64,000 nt of DNA from Rana temporaria (GCF_905171775.1 NC_053491.1:402838838-402902837), one strand, 5' to 3'; positions 41,958 through 53,616 are shown, numbered from the stretch's first letter. Program-made: numbers and translations. The notes: generated by a model from the sequence alone, not told the origin.

Positions 41958-42361
41958 AGCCTTGTACACACAATCAGACTTTTGTCTGAAGGACATTAGC
42001 CGTGAACTTGTATTGCATACAAACGGCAAAGAATTGTAGGCCAACAAACACAAAACTACATTTTTTCAGCTCTTTAGCGCCACCCTTTGGGCAACTTCTG
42101 CTAATGTTGTGTTATGGTTAGCATTGCTTCCGAGCATGCGTGTTTGTACTTTGGATTATGGTGTGACAGACTTGTGTACACAAGATCGGATAATCCGACA
42201 ACACACATTTGTTGGCGGACAATTTTAAAGCATGCTATCCCACATTTGTTGGCGGAAAATCCGAGAACAATTGTCCGATGGAGCATACAAATGGTCGGAT
42301 TATCTGACAACATCCTGTCATCATACAATTCCGTCAGATTTTCCGATTGTGTGTATGGGCC
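41958..42361. mobile_element. Harbinger-like MITE
   Basis: After TAA (41955-41957) opens AGCCTTGTACACACAATCAG; closes GATTGTGTGTATGGGCC before TAT. Interior GCATGCGTGTTTGTACTTTGG and CAACAAATG / CATTTGTTGG pairs. Both strands carry overlapping ORFs of over 100 codons, typical of a palindrome and not genes. Confidence 0.75.
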
Positions 42362-42781
42362 TATAACTATGCAACTACATACCTCCCAACTTTTTGAGAT
42401 GGAACGAGGGACACCTATTAGAAAAAGTGGGCAGGCATAGGACACTCCCCTGCCACACCCCTTTAAAGTAAAAATATAAAAAAAAAGATCACTTAACCCA
42501 CAAGTGCTTTTTTTTTTACCACTATTATTGCTTTATACAGGCTTTTGACTTTTACAAATGTAGACATTTTAGAAATAAGGAGGAGAAAGGGGCAGAGGGA
42601 CATTGCTCTAAATCAGGAACAGTCCTGTCCTATATTGATTATTTTATTTGATCAATATATAACAATGCCCCCAATTTAAAATAAAATACTTAATATAATT
42701 ACGCTGAACAATTAATTAATTTCTGAATATTTACCGTAGATCTATGTATGTTACAAAACCAGTTTCTCTGTTATACAACTC
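42362..42781. other. No gene seen
   Basis: AT-rich. Starts with CATACCTCCCAACTTTTTGAG and GAACGAGGGACACC, a phrase with a diverged inverted counterpart near 11243 (CATAGCTCCCAACTGTCCC), suggesting a dispersed repeat. No coding potential. Confidence 0.35.
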
Positions 42782-42784
42782 TAA

Positions 42785-43223
42785 TGCCGCGTACAGACGG
42801 TCGTTTTTTGTGATGAAAAAAAAACGTTGTTTTTAAAAACGTCATTTAAAATGACCGTGTGTGTGGAAAACATTGTTTTATGTCTCCTGAAAAACGACAA
42901 AAAGAAAATTCGAGCATGCTTCAATTTCTTATGTCATTTTTCAAAACGTTGTTTTTTGTGTCATTAAAAAAATCACCGTGTGTAGCTAAAACGACGTTTA
43001 AAACGACGTTTTTAAACCCGCACATACTCAGAAGCAAGTTATGAAGCGAGCTTCAATGGAAAAGAGTGCTGAACGTAACCGCGCTTTGCTAGAGCATTTT
43101 GAAAAAAACGATGGTGTGTAGGCAACTTCGTTTTTTAAAATGAAGTTTCAAAAACGTTGTTTTATTTCATGATTTAAAATGTTGTTTTATTATATCACAA
43201 AAAACGACCGTGTGTACGCGGCA
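42785..43223. mobile_element. Harbinger-like MITE
   Basis: TAA | TGCCGCGTACAGACGGTCG ... CGACCGTGTGTACGCGGCA | TGA. Interior AAACGTCATTTAAAATGACC, CAAAAACGTTG and CATACTCAGAAGCAAGTTATG are shared with 44748-45182, the same subfamily in the opposite sense. Confidence 0.85.
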
Positions 43224-43226
43224 TGA

Positions 43227-44128
43227 GACTGGTAAACATTAATGTGACCCTGTAAGATTTATTTCATCTGAAATTCAAGTAACTTTATATTTTATAGTTC
43301 AAAATCAGGAAAACTCGAGACACTCCAAAAAATTGTTCATTTGTTATTTCCTCAAGAGGGCCAGAGCCTGCAAAACCAGCAGGAATATCAGTGAGGACAG
43401 TGCACCAATGGAGAGATCTTTTTACAGGTAAGTCTATCATAATGTGCTAGTATGCAGTACATACTAGCACATTATGCCACTAACCTGTAGGGGACACTTT
43501 TTCTTTTTTTAAAGACTTTAATATCACTTTAGGCTGCATTTAACATTTGCCAAATAAGAGTAAATTACCCATAATGACGAGTGTGTGTAGATGATGCTGC
43601 ACTAGGTAAACTATTGTTTTAATTTACCTTGAACACTAATGTAAGCTCCAAACTTCTGGCACTGAGAGTCCATTTACACCACATGGGCTTGGAATTCATT
43701 GGGTGGCTATTCCAGTGCAGTCCTACACCAAGACAAGCCAAAATTGAACTTTATTAGATGTCTGTGTTAGATAACAATACATTTTGTTTGAAAAAAATGC
43801 ACTGAGATTTGGTGCAACATCACTGCACCGATCTTGGCTGGTCCTCACCACACACCATCCACTGCATTGCAACTCAGCAGCTGGTGTAAACCAGCCCTTA
43901 AATGTACAGTCCCAGTTCTAGTAGAGTAATGATAGCAGGTCGCTCATTCTCCACCATTCACAAAATGGCTTGTATCCCTTTCACATAATGCAAGGTGCTC
44001 TGTGAATAGATGAGGGGATGGAAGAGGCAGATGAATGACACAATCTCCGTCATACATTCACAGAACTCTTTGTATTATTTGATCAACGTGATTAACCTAG
44101 AATCATCACTTTACTAGATCTGGGACTC
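43227..44128. other. No gene seen
   Basis: Includes AGTATGCAGTACATACT inside an ATAATGTGCTAGTATG / CATACTAGCACATTAT hairpin at 43438-43475. Otherwise unassigned sequence. Confidence 0.4.
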
Positions 44129-44131
44129 TAA

Positions 44132-44744
44132 GGCCTTGTACACATGACCGAGAATCTCGTCGTAAAAAAAAAACGTTGTTTTCCTCGACGAGGTTCTTGT
44201 CAGGCTTGACGAGAATCTTGTCAAGCTTTCCTTGAATACACCACTGTCAAGACAAAATCTCGTCGCTCTCAAACACGGTGACGTACAACACGTACGACGG
44301 CACTATAAAGGGGAAGTTCGATTCCACTGGCGCCACCCTTGGGGCTGCTTTTGCTAATCTCGTGTTACCGCGTGTTAGTAAAAGTTTGGTGAGTGACGAT
44401 TCACGCTTTTCAGTCTTTTACAGCGTGCCGAATGTGCTATCTTCATTACGAACGCTACTTTTATCGTAGGTGCGCTCCCGTCTCATACTTTATTCTGAGC
44501 ATGCGCGGGTTTCTAAGCATACACACGAACGTGTTTCCCGTAAACCAGCCTGATGAGAAACATGACAAGGAAATTGAGACTCCCGATGAGAAAAAAGAGA
44601 GCATGTTCTCTTTTTTTCTCGTCGAGATCCACAACAGTTTTCTCGACGAAAAACATACACGCGACCGTTTTTCTCTGCAAAAATGCTCTGCCGGCATTTT
44701 TCTTGATGGATTTTGCCAAGGAAAACAGTCGTGTGTACGAGGTC
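44132..44744. mobile_element. Harbinger-like MITE
   Basis: TAA at 44129-44131 and 44745-44747. Left GGCCTTGTACACATGACCG, right GTCGTGTGTACGAGGTC. Interior has CTCGTCG/CGACGAG pairs, CACTATAAAGGGGAAGTTCG and GGCGCCACCCTTGGGGCTGC, related to 17441-17949. Several overlapping ORFs up to 127 codons derive from the palindrome. Confidence 0.85.
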
Positions 44745-44747
44745 TAA

Positions 44748-45182
44748 TGCCGCATACACACCATCACTTTATGTGATGAAAAAAAACGAAATTTTCTGTG
44801 AAGTAAAAAACTACGTTTTTGAAACTTCAATTTTCAAAAACGATGTTGCCTACACACCATAGTTTTTTCACAATGCTCTAGCAAAGCGCGGTTACGTTCA
44901 CCACTTTTTTCCATTGAAGCTCGCTTCATAACTAGCTTCTGGGAATGCGCGGGTGTAAAAACGTTGTTTTAAACGTCGTGTTTTGCTACACACGGTCAAT
45001 TTCTGTGAAGTAAAAAACGACGTTTTGAAAAACGACACATAAAATTGAAGCATGCTTCAATTTTTTTTGTCATTTTTCACAAGACATAAAACAACGTTTT
45101 CCCCCACACACGGTCATTTAAAGTGACGTTTTTAAAAACATCGTTTTTTTTCATGACATAAAGTGATAGTGTGTACACGGCA
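44748..45182. mobile_element. Harbinger-like MITE, abutting the previous one
   Basis: Begins TGCCGCATACACACCATC right after the TAA that ends the preceding element; ends GTGTGTACACGGCA followed by TTA. Interior GTTGCCTACACACCATAG, GCGCGGTTACGTTCACC, GAAGCATGCTTCAA. It is the full-length counterpart of the fragment at 16388-16598. Confidence 0.85.
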
Positions 45183-45185
45183 TTA

Positions 45186-46526
45186 GGGCTAATTTTACAC
45201 TTACTTCAAAACATGGCATTGGACACATTTTTTTTAAAACAAAGAAGAAAACTGTTTTGCCCCTGGAACTTTAAAGAGTTGTGCCATAATAAAGTAAATA
45301 ACCATGTAATAGGAAAATATACATTTTATTCTGTATAAAAAATGTAAAATCCAACAAAGTAGACACTACAAGTGGCAAAAAAAACAACCACAGTGCACAT
45401 GCACTACTGAAAATATCATACCATATATGCAGTATACGTTTGGGTTGAAATGTTAATTTTCACTCTGAATGCCAATCAAAGTACCTGTCACTAAATAAAA
45501 TGAAATGTGGAAGTGCCCCAGTAGACGTCCTATTTGGAATGAAGTGCGCCGGTCCAGATACACTGCTTCCCATATTGCCCCCTTTTTTTTATTGAACTGT
45601 TATCACTTTTATCCTGCATGATGGTTTTTATTAATTGACCTGCACCATCGGAGCCCCTATTTTTTTCTTTCTTTTCATGTTTTGTGTATTAAAGCTTTTT
45701 GAGTCTCTCCAGTTGGTCCCTATCACCCTTGAAAGGGGTCTTACTTATCAGAACTGAGATGTCTTGTGGATGCCTATCGATGTCCTAGCCACTCATATGG
45801 TTGGGATATTAGCACTGGATCAACCTTCAGCTGAGGAATATTGGACCCATTGTTTTTTTTTTCCCTGGTTGACACTATCCGGATACCAGTGAGGCTTACT
45901 CTACACTCTTCAGGATTTCCGCTTACAGTATGGTCCACTAGTCGGTTGGGATACCGCATGCTCGATCGATTCGTTATCAGGTCCAACATTTCTGGTAAGT
46001 GTATTTTATCCATACCTTTGGCTTGAAGAATTGTTGCTGGAATGGTCCATTTAATCTTATGACATCTATACTGTGTTATGTACATCCACTTATGATGGAC
46101 ACTTTCATTACATTGGATTTTTTGTGTGACTTGATCATCATTTCACGTGTGGACTGATTATAATTTGTTTCACTATCACACCCAGTTGGGTTTATACTGT
46201 TTAGTGTTTTATCCACATTTCACTTTACTATATGTAGCTCTGCATATTTACCTGCACTCTTTTCTAATTTGTGTCACATTTCTATGCAGCTGCTCCCCCT
46301 TTTTCCTCTTTTGTTTGCTTGTGTTTTTTTTGGGATAGCGCAATTATTATTAACATTTGAATAAAATGGATACCTTAAAGGTCCTGTTCTCATGTAGTGT
46401 TTGCTTTGCTTCAAAAACAATACCCCATGGTGCTTTCTTGGTGCTTTAAGTGTCTCCATAGCCTCCATAGAAGTCTATGACAATGCTCGGTTACAGCACG
46501 TGCTTTAAAGGGACTTTTATTCAGAA
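45186..46526. other. No gene seen; some repeat phrases
   Basis: A stretch around 45510-45720 (GTGCGCCGGTCCAGATAC, GTATTAAAGCTTTTTGAG) and one at 46391-46526 (GTGTTTGCTTTGC..., CAATGCTCGGTTACAGCACG, TTTAAAGGGACTT) look like dispersed repeats without visible ends. No domain-bearing ORF. Confidence 0.35.
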
Positions 46527-47051
46527 TTAAAGCGGAGGTTCACCCTTAGAGAGCACATTTTCCCCTTAGATTAATGCTCGTTTTGTCTAGGGGAATCGGC
46601 TAGTTGTTTTAAAATATGATCCGTACTTACCGTTTACGAGATGCATCCTCTCCGTCGCTTCCGGGTATGGGCTGCGGGAATGGGCGTTCCTTCTTGATTG
46701 ACAGTCTTCCGAGAGGCTTCCGACGGTCGCATCCATCGCGTCACGATTTTCCGAAAGAAGCCGAACGTCGGTGCGCAGGCGCAGTATAGAGCCGCACCGA
46801 CGTTCGGCTTCTTTCGGCTACGAGTGACGCGATGGATGCGACCGTCAGAAGCCTCTCGGAAGACTGTCAATCAAGAAGGAACGCCCGCTCCCGAAGACCC
46901 ATACCCGGAAGCGACGGAAGAAGATGCATCTCGAAAACGGGTAAGTACGGATCATATTTTAAAACAAATAGCCGATTCCCCTAGACCAAACGAGCAGGAA
47001 TCTAAGGGGAAAAGGGCAAAAATTAAATAAATGGGTGAACTCCCGCTTTGA
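46527..47051. mobile_element. Long palindromic TTAA MITE (Kolobok-T2-like)
   Basis: TTAAAGCGGAGGTTCACCC at the left, GGGTGAACTCCCGCTTTGA at the right (TTAA decayed to TTGA). A nearly perfect palindrome centred near 46790, with GTACTTACCGTTTACGAG mirrored by CTCGAAAACGGGTAAGTAC. Same family as 34829-35322; ORFs up to 110 codons on both strands are palindrome shadows. Confidence 0.85.
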
Positions 47052-47474
47052 CTTTGCTTTGTTTTGAATGTATTATAGGCATAAGATATCCCAGGATGCA
47101 CTGGGAAACCAGCAAGTAAACCCGAATGCAAGCAAACATCATCAGCAGTCACTTTTGGTTCATTTGTATATATTCTAGAAGTTATTGGCAAGGGTGTCAC
47201 AAGTGGTGTGCAGCATGGAGTAGGAGGGATGTGAGCGGGGGCCAGACTGAAGAAAAGCAACTAGGAGACGGCATACATGGTGTGCAGCATGGGAGCAATA
47301 AAGCCAGAGGTAAGTGTGGACCGGAGAGAGGAGGATCAGAAAACCAGAGGATCAGCGGAACTGGGGGGTACTAATAAGCAGGGCATCAGCAGAGCTGGGG
47401 TTACTACTGAGTGGAGCATCAGCAGTCCTGGGGTACCACTTATAAGCTAGGGAATAGCTGAACAGGGGTAACAA
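47052..47474. other. No gene seen
   Basis: Purine-rich sequence with repeated AGCAGAGCTGGGG / GAGCATCAGCAG phrases (47340-47470) suggesting a decayed short tandem array. No ORF recognised. Confidence 0.35.
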
Positions 47475-47789
47475 TGGGGTTTAATTACTAAAGGCAAATC
47501 CACTTTGCACTACAAGTGCAAACCACAACTGCAAAGTGAACTTGAAAGTGCACTTGGAAGTGCAGTCATTGTAGATCCAAGGGGGACATGCAAGGAAAAT
47601 AAAAAACAGCATTTTAGCCTGCACATGATTGGATAATAAAATCAGCAGAGCTTCCCCTCATTTTAGATCTACCCCTCAGATTTACAGCGACTGCACTTCC
47701 AAGTGCACTTTCAGTGCAATGTTAAGTACACTTTGCACTTGTAGTTTGCACTTGCAGTGCAAAGTAGATTTGCCTTTCTTAAATAACCC
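47475..47789. mobile_element. Palindromic MITE (AAAGGCAAATC type)
   Basis: Left GGGTTTAATTACTAAAGGC then AAATCCACTTTGCAC, right GTGCAAAGTAGATTTGCC then TTTCTTAAATAACCC. Multiple nested AAGTGCA/TGCACTT pairs in between. It is non-coding; the superfamily is not evident. Confidence 0.7.
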
Positions 47790-47927
47790 GAAATGAGCTG
47801 GGAATCTGCTGAGTGGGGGTACTAATGATCTGGGGTTCTACTGGTCCCCTTTAAAACAAATAGAAAATCAACATACACAGGGCCTTGGCCAAGCTTCATT
47901 AAGCTTCAAAAAAGCATCACTGAAGCA

Positions 47928-47962
<35 letters not shown>

Positions 47963-48775
47963 GGGATATTTATTATAGCAAAAAGTCTAAAATATTGCTT
48001 TTTTCAAAATGTTTGCTCTTTTTTTGTTTATAGCACAAAAAATAAAAACTGCAGAGGTGATAAATTGCCACCAAAAGAAAGCTTGATTTGTAGGAAAAAT
48101 AGGACGTCAATTTTGTTTGGATGCAACGTTACACGGCCGCGCAATTGTCAATTAAAGCGACACAGTGCCGTATCGCAAAAAGTGCTCTGGGCAGGAAGGG
48201 GTAATCTGTTGATGCTGCTGGGAGTTTATCGTTGCTGGGGGGGGGATTTTGTTGTGGGTGGTGCATTATTAGGGGACCTATTGTTGCTGGCTGAAGGGGA
48301 AACCAAATTCAATACAAATTACTTAGCACAACAAAATGATACTTGTTTCTGTATTGTCTAAAAGGGCGGTACTGGGGGGTGGGTAGGGGATGTAACCAAG
48401 GGACGTTGCTCGAAGGTGGGTAGGGGCGGAGAAAACAAGTGACTCGGAAAAGGGGAGTTCCTGCACCTATTGTCTGAGAAAAAAAGCCCTGTGTAGAAGT
48501 ATAAACAAGCCCTAAGTTTCAGCACCAGAAGTTTAACACTTCCAGAAGTGTTACATGAAGGTAATAGTTTTACCTAAGGCAGCAGCATCCAGATATGGGA
48601 CATCCAAGTGACAAAAGTCAAAAGAATTATTTTTTTTCCTGTGAAAAGAGAAAGAGAGAAAAATGTTGGCAGCTGCAGATAATGTGAATCGATGGAACAA
48701 GCAGTTGTTCAGTTATCCAGCAGCCCCTTTGTCTAGATATCCTCACCAGGATTGTCATCTCTCTTGAACAATACC
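47790..48775. other. Unassigned, with ATT microsatellite and one dispersed repeat
   Basis: (TTA)n at 47929-47962. From 48000 to about 48210 lies copy 2 of the 15113-15362 repeat (ACCAAAAGAAAGCTTG, CGTTACACGGCCGCGCAATTG). A G-run occurs at 48238-48246. No gene recognised. Confidence 0.5.
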
Positions 48776-49243
48776 TATAGTGCCTTGAAAAAGTATTCAT
48801 TCCCCTTGACATTTTCCAATTTTTTTCATGTTACAACCACACATAATTGTGCACATAATTGTGAAGTTTAAGGAAAATGAGAAATATATATATATTTTTT
48901 ACAAATAACTATGTGGAAAGTCTGGCATGCATTTGTATTCACCACCCCCCCCCCCCCCCCCCCTGAGTCAGTACTTTGTAGAATCACCTTCCACTGCAAT
49001 TACAGCTGCCAGTCTTTTTGGGTACAGTATTAGCTAGATTCAGAGACGGTTACGCCGGCGTATCAGTAGATACGTCGTCGTAACTCTGAATCTACGCCGT
49101 CGTAAATTTAAGCGTATCCTGGAAACCAGATACGCTTAAATTAGGCTAAGATACGAGTGGCGTAAGTCTCCTACGCCGTCGTATCTTAGGGTGCATATTT
49201 ACGCTGGCCGCTAGGTGGCGCTTCCATTGATTTTGGCATAGAG

Positions 49244-49428
49244 CAGTGTTTTTCAACTCCAGTCCTCAAGGCACACCAACAGGTCATGTTTTCAGGATTT
49301 CCTTTAGATGAAACGGCTGTGGTGATTACTAAGGCAGTGAAACTAATCAAATCACCTGTGCAAAAGAATGGAAAGCCTGAAAACATGACCTGTTGGTGTG
49401 CCTTGAGGACTGGAGTTGAAAAACACAG
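49244..49428 (+). mobile_element. hAT-like MITE, 185 bp
   Basis: CAGTGTTTTTCAACTCC ... GGAGTTGAAAAACACAG with GCATAGAG duplicated at 49236-49243 and 49429-49436. Same family and exact length as 1656-1840, with the centre reversed. It is inserted in a CGTA-rich MITE. Confidence 0.92.
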
Positions 49429-49473
49429 GCATAGAGTATGCAAATGTGCTAGATACGCCAATTCAGAAACATA

Positions 49474-50160
49474 TAGTTCTCTACCAGCATTACTCTTCTC
49501 CTGAGACTTCTCTGGACAGGTTTGAATGCATGTGGTGTGATCTGGCCAAACACCATTAAACCCAGCTTTTAGCATGGAGGAATCCAGCAGCGGAGTGGTG
49601 GACACTAATCAGATAGAGAGACACATGCGATTTCGATCTGTTTGTCTGTGTGGAGGAATCCAGCAGCGGAGCAGTGGAGACTAATCTGATAGAGAGATAC
49701 ATGCGATTTTGATCTGTTTGTCTGGTAAGCAGATTATTTACCTGAGGTGGAGGTGCTTTTATTCAGCTATCTTGACACCATTATCTTGGATTTTTTCAAC
49801 ACAAATACGGGTGCTTCTGTGAAGATTTTAGAACTATCTATAGAAAACACAGATGATTGCGGCTATATGGACTATCATTTCTTCTGTGCACTTGTTTTTA
49901 GTTTGCATTAATTGCACGTTGAGCACTTTAATATTGTTTGTGTCTATGTATGCATAATATGGTATTTGGTGGGTGCCATATAAACATGTTGATATCGATA
50001 TAGACACATATATCTACCAGCAGCGCAGCTTTCACATTTATTATATCGTTTTTATGTTTATCTGACATATTTTTGCTGCAGCAGCTACACACCACTGATC
50101 TTTTTGTCATCACATCATTAAGATTTATTATTGAGACCAGCGCTGTATTATTCCACACAT
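49474..50160. mobile_element. 687-bp insertion of unknown class, 9-bp TSD
   Basis: AGAAACATA occurs at 49465-49473 and 50161-50169, exactly bracketing DNA foreign to the CGTA-rich MITE. The insertion has a duplicated block of about 75 bp (GGAGGAATCCAGCAGCGGAG at 49577 and about 49653). It lacks terminal inverted repeats, a poly-A tail and coding sequence. It could be a SINE or other short retroelement. Confidence 0.7.
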
Positions 50161-50952
50161 AGAAACATACATGCGCCCGGCGCATTTTTTTCCGTCGTTT
50201 ACGTAAGGCTTTTTCCGGCGTAAAGTTAATCGAACAAATAGCTGGCCTAGCCAACGTTAAGAAATGGACGTCGTTCCCGCGTCAAATTTTTAAATGTTTA
50301 TGTCGTTTGCGTAAGTCGTCCGTGAATGGGGCTGGACGTAATTTACATTCACGTCAAAACCAATACGTCCTTGCGGCGTACTTTGGAGCAATGCACACTG
50401 GGATATGTCTACGCACGGCGCATGCGCCGTTCGTTAAAAACGTCAATCACGTTGGATCACTAGTCATTAACATAAAACACGCCCCCCAGTTCATCATTTG
50501 AATTAGGTGCGCTTATGCCGGCCCATTTGCGTTACGCCGCCGTAACTTAGGAGGCAAGTGCTTTGTGAATACAGCACTTGCCTCTCTGACTTACGGCAGC
50601 GTAGCGTATATGCGATACGCTACGCCGCCTCAAAATTAAGCCAGTCTATCTGAATCTGGCTAAATATCTCTACCAGTTTTGCACATATAGAGAGTGAGAT
50701 TTTAGCCCATTTTTCTTTGCAGAATAGCTCAAGCTCTGTCAGATTGGATTGAGAGCGTCTGTGAGCAGCAAATTTCAAGTCTTGCCACAGATTCTCACAT
50801 GGATTTAGGTCTAAACTTTGATTGGGCCATTCTAACACATGAATAAGCTTTGATGTTAACCATTCCAATGTAGCTCTGGCTGTATGTTTAGGGTCATTGT
50901 CCTGCTGGAAGGTGAACCTCCGACCAAGTCTCAAGTCTTTTGCAGACTCTAA

Positions 50953-51350
50953 AGCCCTGTACACACGATCGGTTCGTCTGATGAAAACGGACCGACGGAC
51001 CGTTTTCATCGGATGAGCCCATCGCGTGTGGGCCCCATCGGTTTTTTATCCATCCGTGAAAAAAAATAGAACCTGTTTAAAAATGTTCTTATGGTTAAAA
51101 AAACGATAGAAAAAAACGAGCGTCTGTGGGGAAATCCATCGGTCAAAAATCCATGCATGCTCAGAATCAAGTCGACGCATCCTCGGAAGCATTGAACTTC
51201 ATTTTTCTCAGCACGTCATAGTGTTTTACGTCACCGCGTTGGACATGATCGGATTTTTAACCGATGGTGTGTAGGCAAGACTGATGAAAGTCAGCTGAAA
51301 AAATCCATCTGATTAGATTCCATCAGATATCCGATCGTATGTACAGGGCT
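50953..51350. mobile_element. Harbinger-like MITE inside Tc1
   Basis: TAA | AGCCCTGTACACACGATCGG ... CGATCGTATGTACAGGGCT | TTA. Both sides continue Tc1 coding sequence (GCAGACTC...ACAGGTTTTATTC). An intact reference for the subfamily split by DIRS-A at 35.7 kb. Confidence 0.9.
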
Positions 51351-51594
51351 TTACAGGTTTTATTCTAAGATTGTCCTGTATTGGGCACCATCCATCTTCC
51401 CATCAACTATGACCAGCTTCCCTATCCCTTCTGAAGAAAAGGTGTGTTCAGAGTGATGAGCAGTGTTAGTTTTCCACTACACATAGCTTTTGCTTTTAGA
51501 CCAAAAAGTTACATTTTGGTCTCATCTGACCAGAGCACCTTCTTCCACATGTTTGCTGTGCCCCCACATTGCTTTTCGCAAACTAGACTTCTTA

Positions 51595-52085
51595 GGCCCT
51601 GTACACACGACCGAACATGTCTGCTGAAACTGGTCCGCGGACCAGTTTCAGCAGACATGTTCGGTCGTGTGTACGGCCGATTGGACAGGATTCCAGCGCA
51701 CTTTTGCCCGCCAGACCGTTTTCGAGCGGGCAAATGTTTCTAAACTTGCTTAGAAACATGCCCGCTGGAATCCTGTCCGTCGGACATGTTCAGTCGTCTG
51801 TACAGACTTACCGTACATGTCCGAGCGGCCGCCATCCCTCGCATGCGTCGAATGACTTCAAGGCATGCGTGGAAGCATTGACCTTTTAGCGTCGTGCACG
51901 TCGCCGCGTCATCGTCGCGGCGACGGCGCAAACACGTCACAGCGCTGTCTGTCCGCGCGGATTGTCTCTCATTTCTGTATGATGTGTGTACAGCCATCAT
52001 ACAGAAATCTCCGGGCGGGCATGTCCGCTGAAAACGGTCCAGCGGACCGTTTTCATCGTACATGTTTGCCCGTGTGTACGAGGCA
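51595..52085. mobile_element. Harbinger-like MITE inside Tc1
   Basis: TTA at 51592-51594 and 52086-52088. Left GGCCCTGTACACACGACCG, right GCCCGTGTGTACGAGGCA. Removing the element plus one TTA rejoins ACTTCTTATAGC, as expected for Tc1. Interior has AAACTGGTCCGCGGACCAGTTT and GTCGCCGCGTCATCG...CGGCGACGGCG. Confidence 0.92.
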
Positions 52086-52831
52086 TTATAGCTTTCTTTT
52101 AACAATGGCTTTCTGCTTGCCAATCTTCCCAAAGGGCAGATTTGTGAAGTGCACGACTAATAGTTATCCCATGGACAGATTCTTCCACCTGAACTGTGGA
52201 TCTCTGCAGCTCCTCCAGAGTTACCATGGGCCTCTTGGCTGCTTCTATGATTAATGCTCTTCTTGCCCGACCTGTCAGTTTAGGTGGACGGCCATGTCTT
52301 GGTAGGTTTGCAGTTGTGCCATACTCTTTCCATTTTCAGATGGTGGATTGAACAGTGCTCCATGAGGTGTTCAAAGCTTGGGATATTTTTTTATAACCTA
52401 ATCCTGCTTTAATCTTCACCACAACTTTATCACTGACCTGTCTGGAGTGTTCCTTGGCTTCCATGATGCTGTTTGTTCACTAAGGTTCTCTAACAAACCT
52501 AAGGGCTTCACAGAACAGCTGTATTTATACAGAGATTAAATTACACACTGGCGTACTCTATTTACTAATTATTGAACTTCGGGAGGAAATTGGTTCCACT
52601 AGATTTTAGTTAGTGGTATCAGAAAAGGGGGCTGAATACAAATACACGCCACACTTTTCATATATTTATTTGTAAAAAAAATGAAAACCATTTATCATTT
52701 TCCTTTCACTTCACAGTTATGTGTCACTTTGTTTTGTTCTATCACATAAAAAAAACAAATAAAATAAATGTATGTTTTTGGTTGTAACATGACAAAATGT
52801 GGAAAATTTCAAGTGGTATGAATACACTATA

Positions 52832-53616
52832 TATCTGGTCACATGACTAGTTCTCCATAATATACAGTGAACAGCTTTAGTGGAGTTACACCTTCACTAT
52901 GACCCTCTGGGAGGGGACAGAGATACAAGTTGTTGAAATCTTGCCTCAGAAACCTCTATAGAAAGCACAGTGACTAAATGCATATTATTATTATTACAGC
53001 ACAGCCACCAAATGCTTAAATGATATTAACCTTGTAAGTATTTAATTATAAGTTTGCCAAAAGTGAAAGTTGCAGAGTTTCACTTTTCCTTCTTCAGCTA
53101 ACACATTTTCTTTCTCCGCTGACCTCTTTTAGCACTGTTAAAAAAAAAAAAAGTCCATCTTTACAAAACTAAAATTCTCATTGGAAACATCAAACATTTG
53201 ACACATCACATGTCATGAAGTGTTAGATAGTTATCCTGTGTCCTCATTTTAATCCATATTTGATATCCAATTACTGCAAGCATATGGGTACACTGTAGTG
53301 ATAAAGAATGGAGTACTGAGCTCCAGACTTACAGTACTTTAAATAAGTTGAGTCAGATTAAAGCTTATTGAGGAAACTGGCACAGAGCAAGATGAGCGCA
53401 CAGCTACCAAGGAGGAGTTTTGTGGTAAATTAAGTGCCTAATCAGACTGTTTTGCCTACTAAACATCTTATTGAACTGTGTAATTGAGTCTAAAAATAGT
53501 GCTAAAATCATACAGATCAGTATGCTGTGTTACTCTACAGTGAATTTAACATTGCAAGTAGTACTCTGCAAATCTGATTTAAAGATTTATTCATGCTGAC
53601 TCCTTGTAAAAAAATA
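52832..53616. other. No gene seen
   Basis: AT-rich DNA with a poly-A tract at 53137-53149. No recognisable element or exon. Confidence 0.4.

Larger units (their letters stand above)
49033..50660. mobile_element. CGTA-rich MITE (GCTAGATTCAG type), itself interrupted
   Basis: GCTAGATTCAGAGACGG ... TATCTGAATCTGGC between TA dinucleotides (49031-49032, 50661-50662). Its interior resumes Tc1 sequence cleanly on both sides. It carries the hAT MITE at 49244-49428 and a 687-bp insertion at 49474-50160; without them it would be about 740 bp, like 60972-61697. Confidence 0.88.
50665..52464 (-). pseudogene. Tc1-like transposase, broken
   Basis: Start Met at 52462-52464 (MEAKEHSRQVSDKVVVKI). N-terminal helix-turn-helix KKISQALNTSWSTVQSTI followed by a stop, then a GRPPKLTGRARR basic motif. 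After the nested MITE comes the Leu-Trp-Ser-Asp-Glu region (MWKKVLWSDETKM). The catalytic core continues with [17 protein letters not shown] and EWPNQSLDLNPCENLWQDL, holding second Asp and the final Glu of the DDE triad, and ends CKEKWAKISLSICAKLV. Two MITE insertions (50953-51350, 51595-52085) and stop codons disrupt it. Confidence 0.88.
48776..52831 (-). mobile_element. Full-length Tc1-like element with nested insertions
   Basis: The left end TATAGTGCCTTGAAAAAGTA and the right end reading CAAGTGGTATGAATACACTATA are inverted repeats extending through CCAATTTTTTTCATGTTACAACC on the left and GGTTGTAACATGACAAAATG on the right. Length is 4.06 kb, but removing nested elements (49033-50660, 50953-51350, 51595-52085) leaves about 1.5 kb, the normal size for a Tc1 element. 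It is flanked by TA. A 19-nt C-run at 48945-48963 is an expansion inside it. Confidence 0.92.

Noticed and set aside
44393..44776. 127-codon ORF with a hydrophobic start
   Set aside because: Spans two palindromic MITEs; equivalent antisense ORFs exist at the same place.
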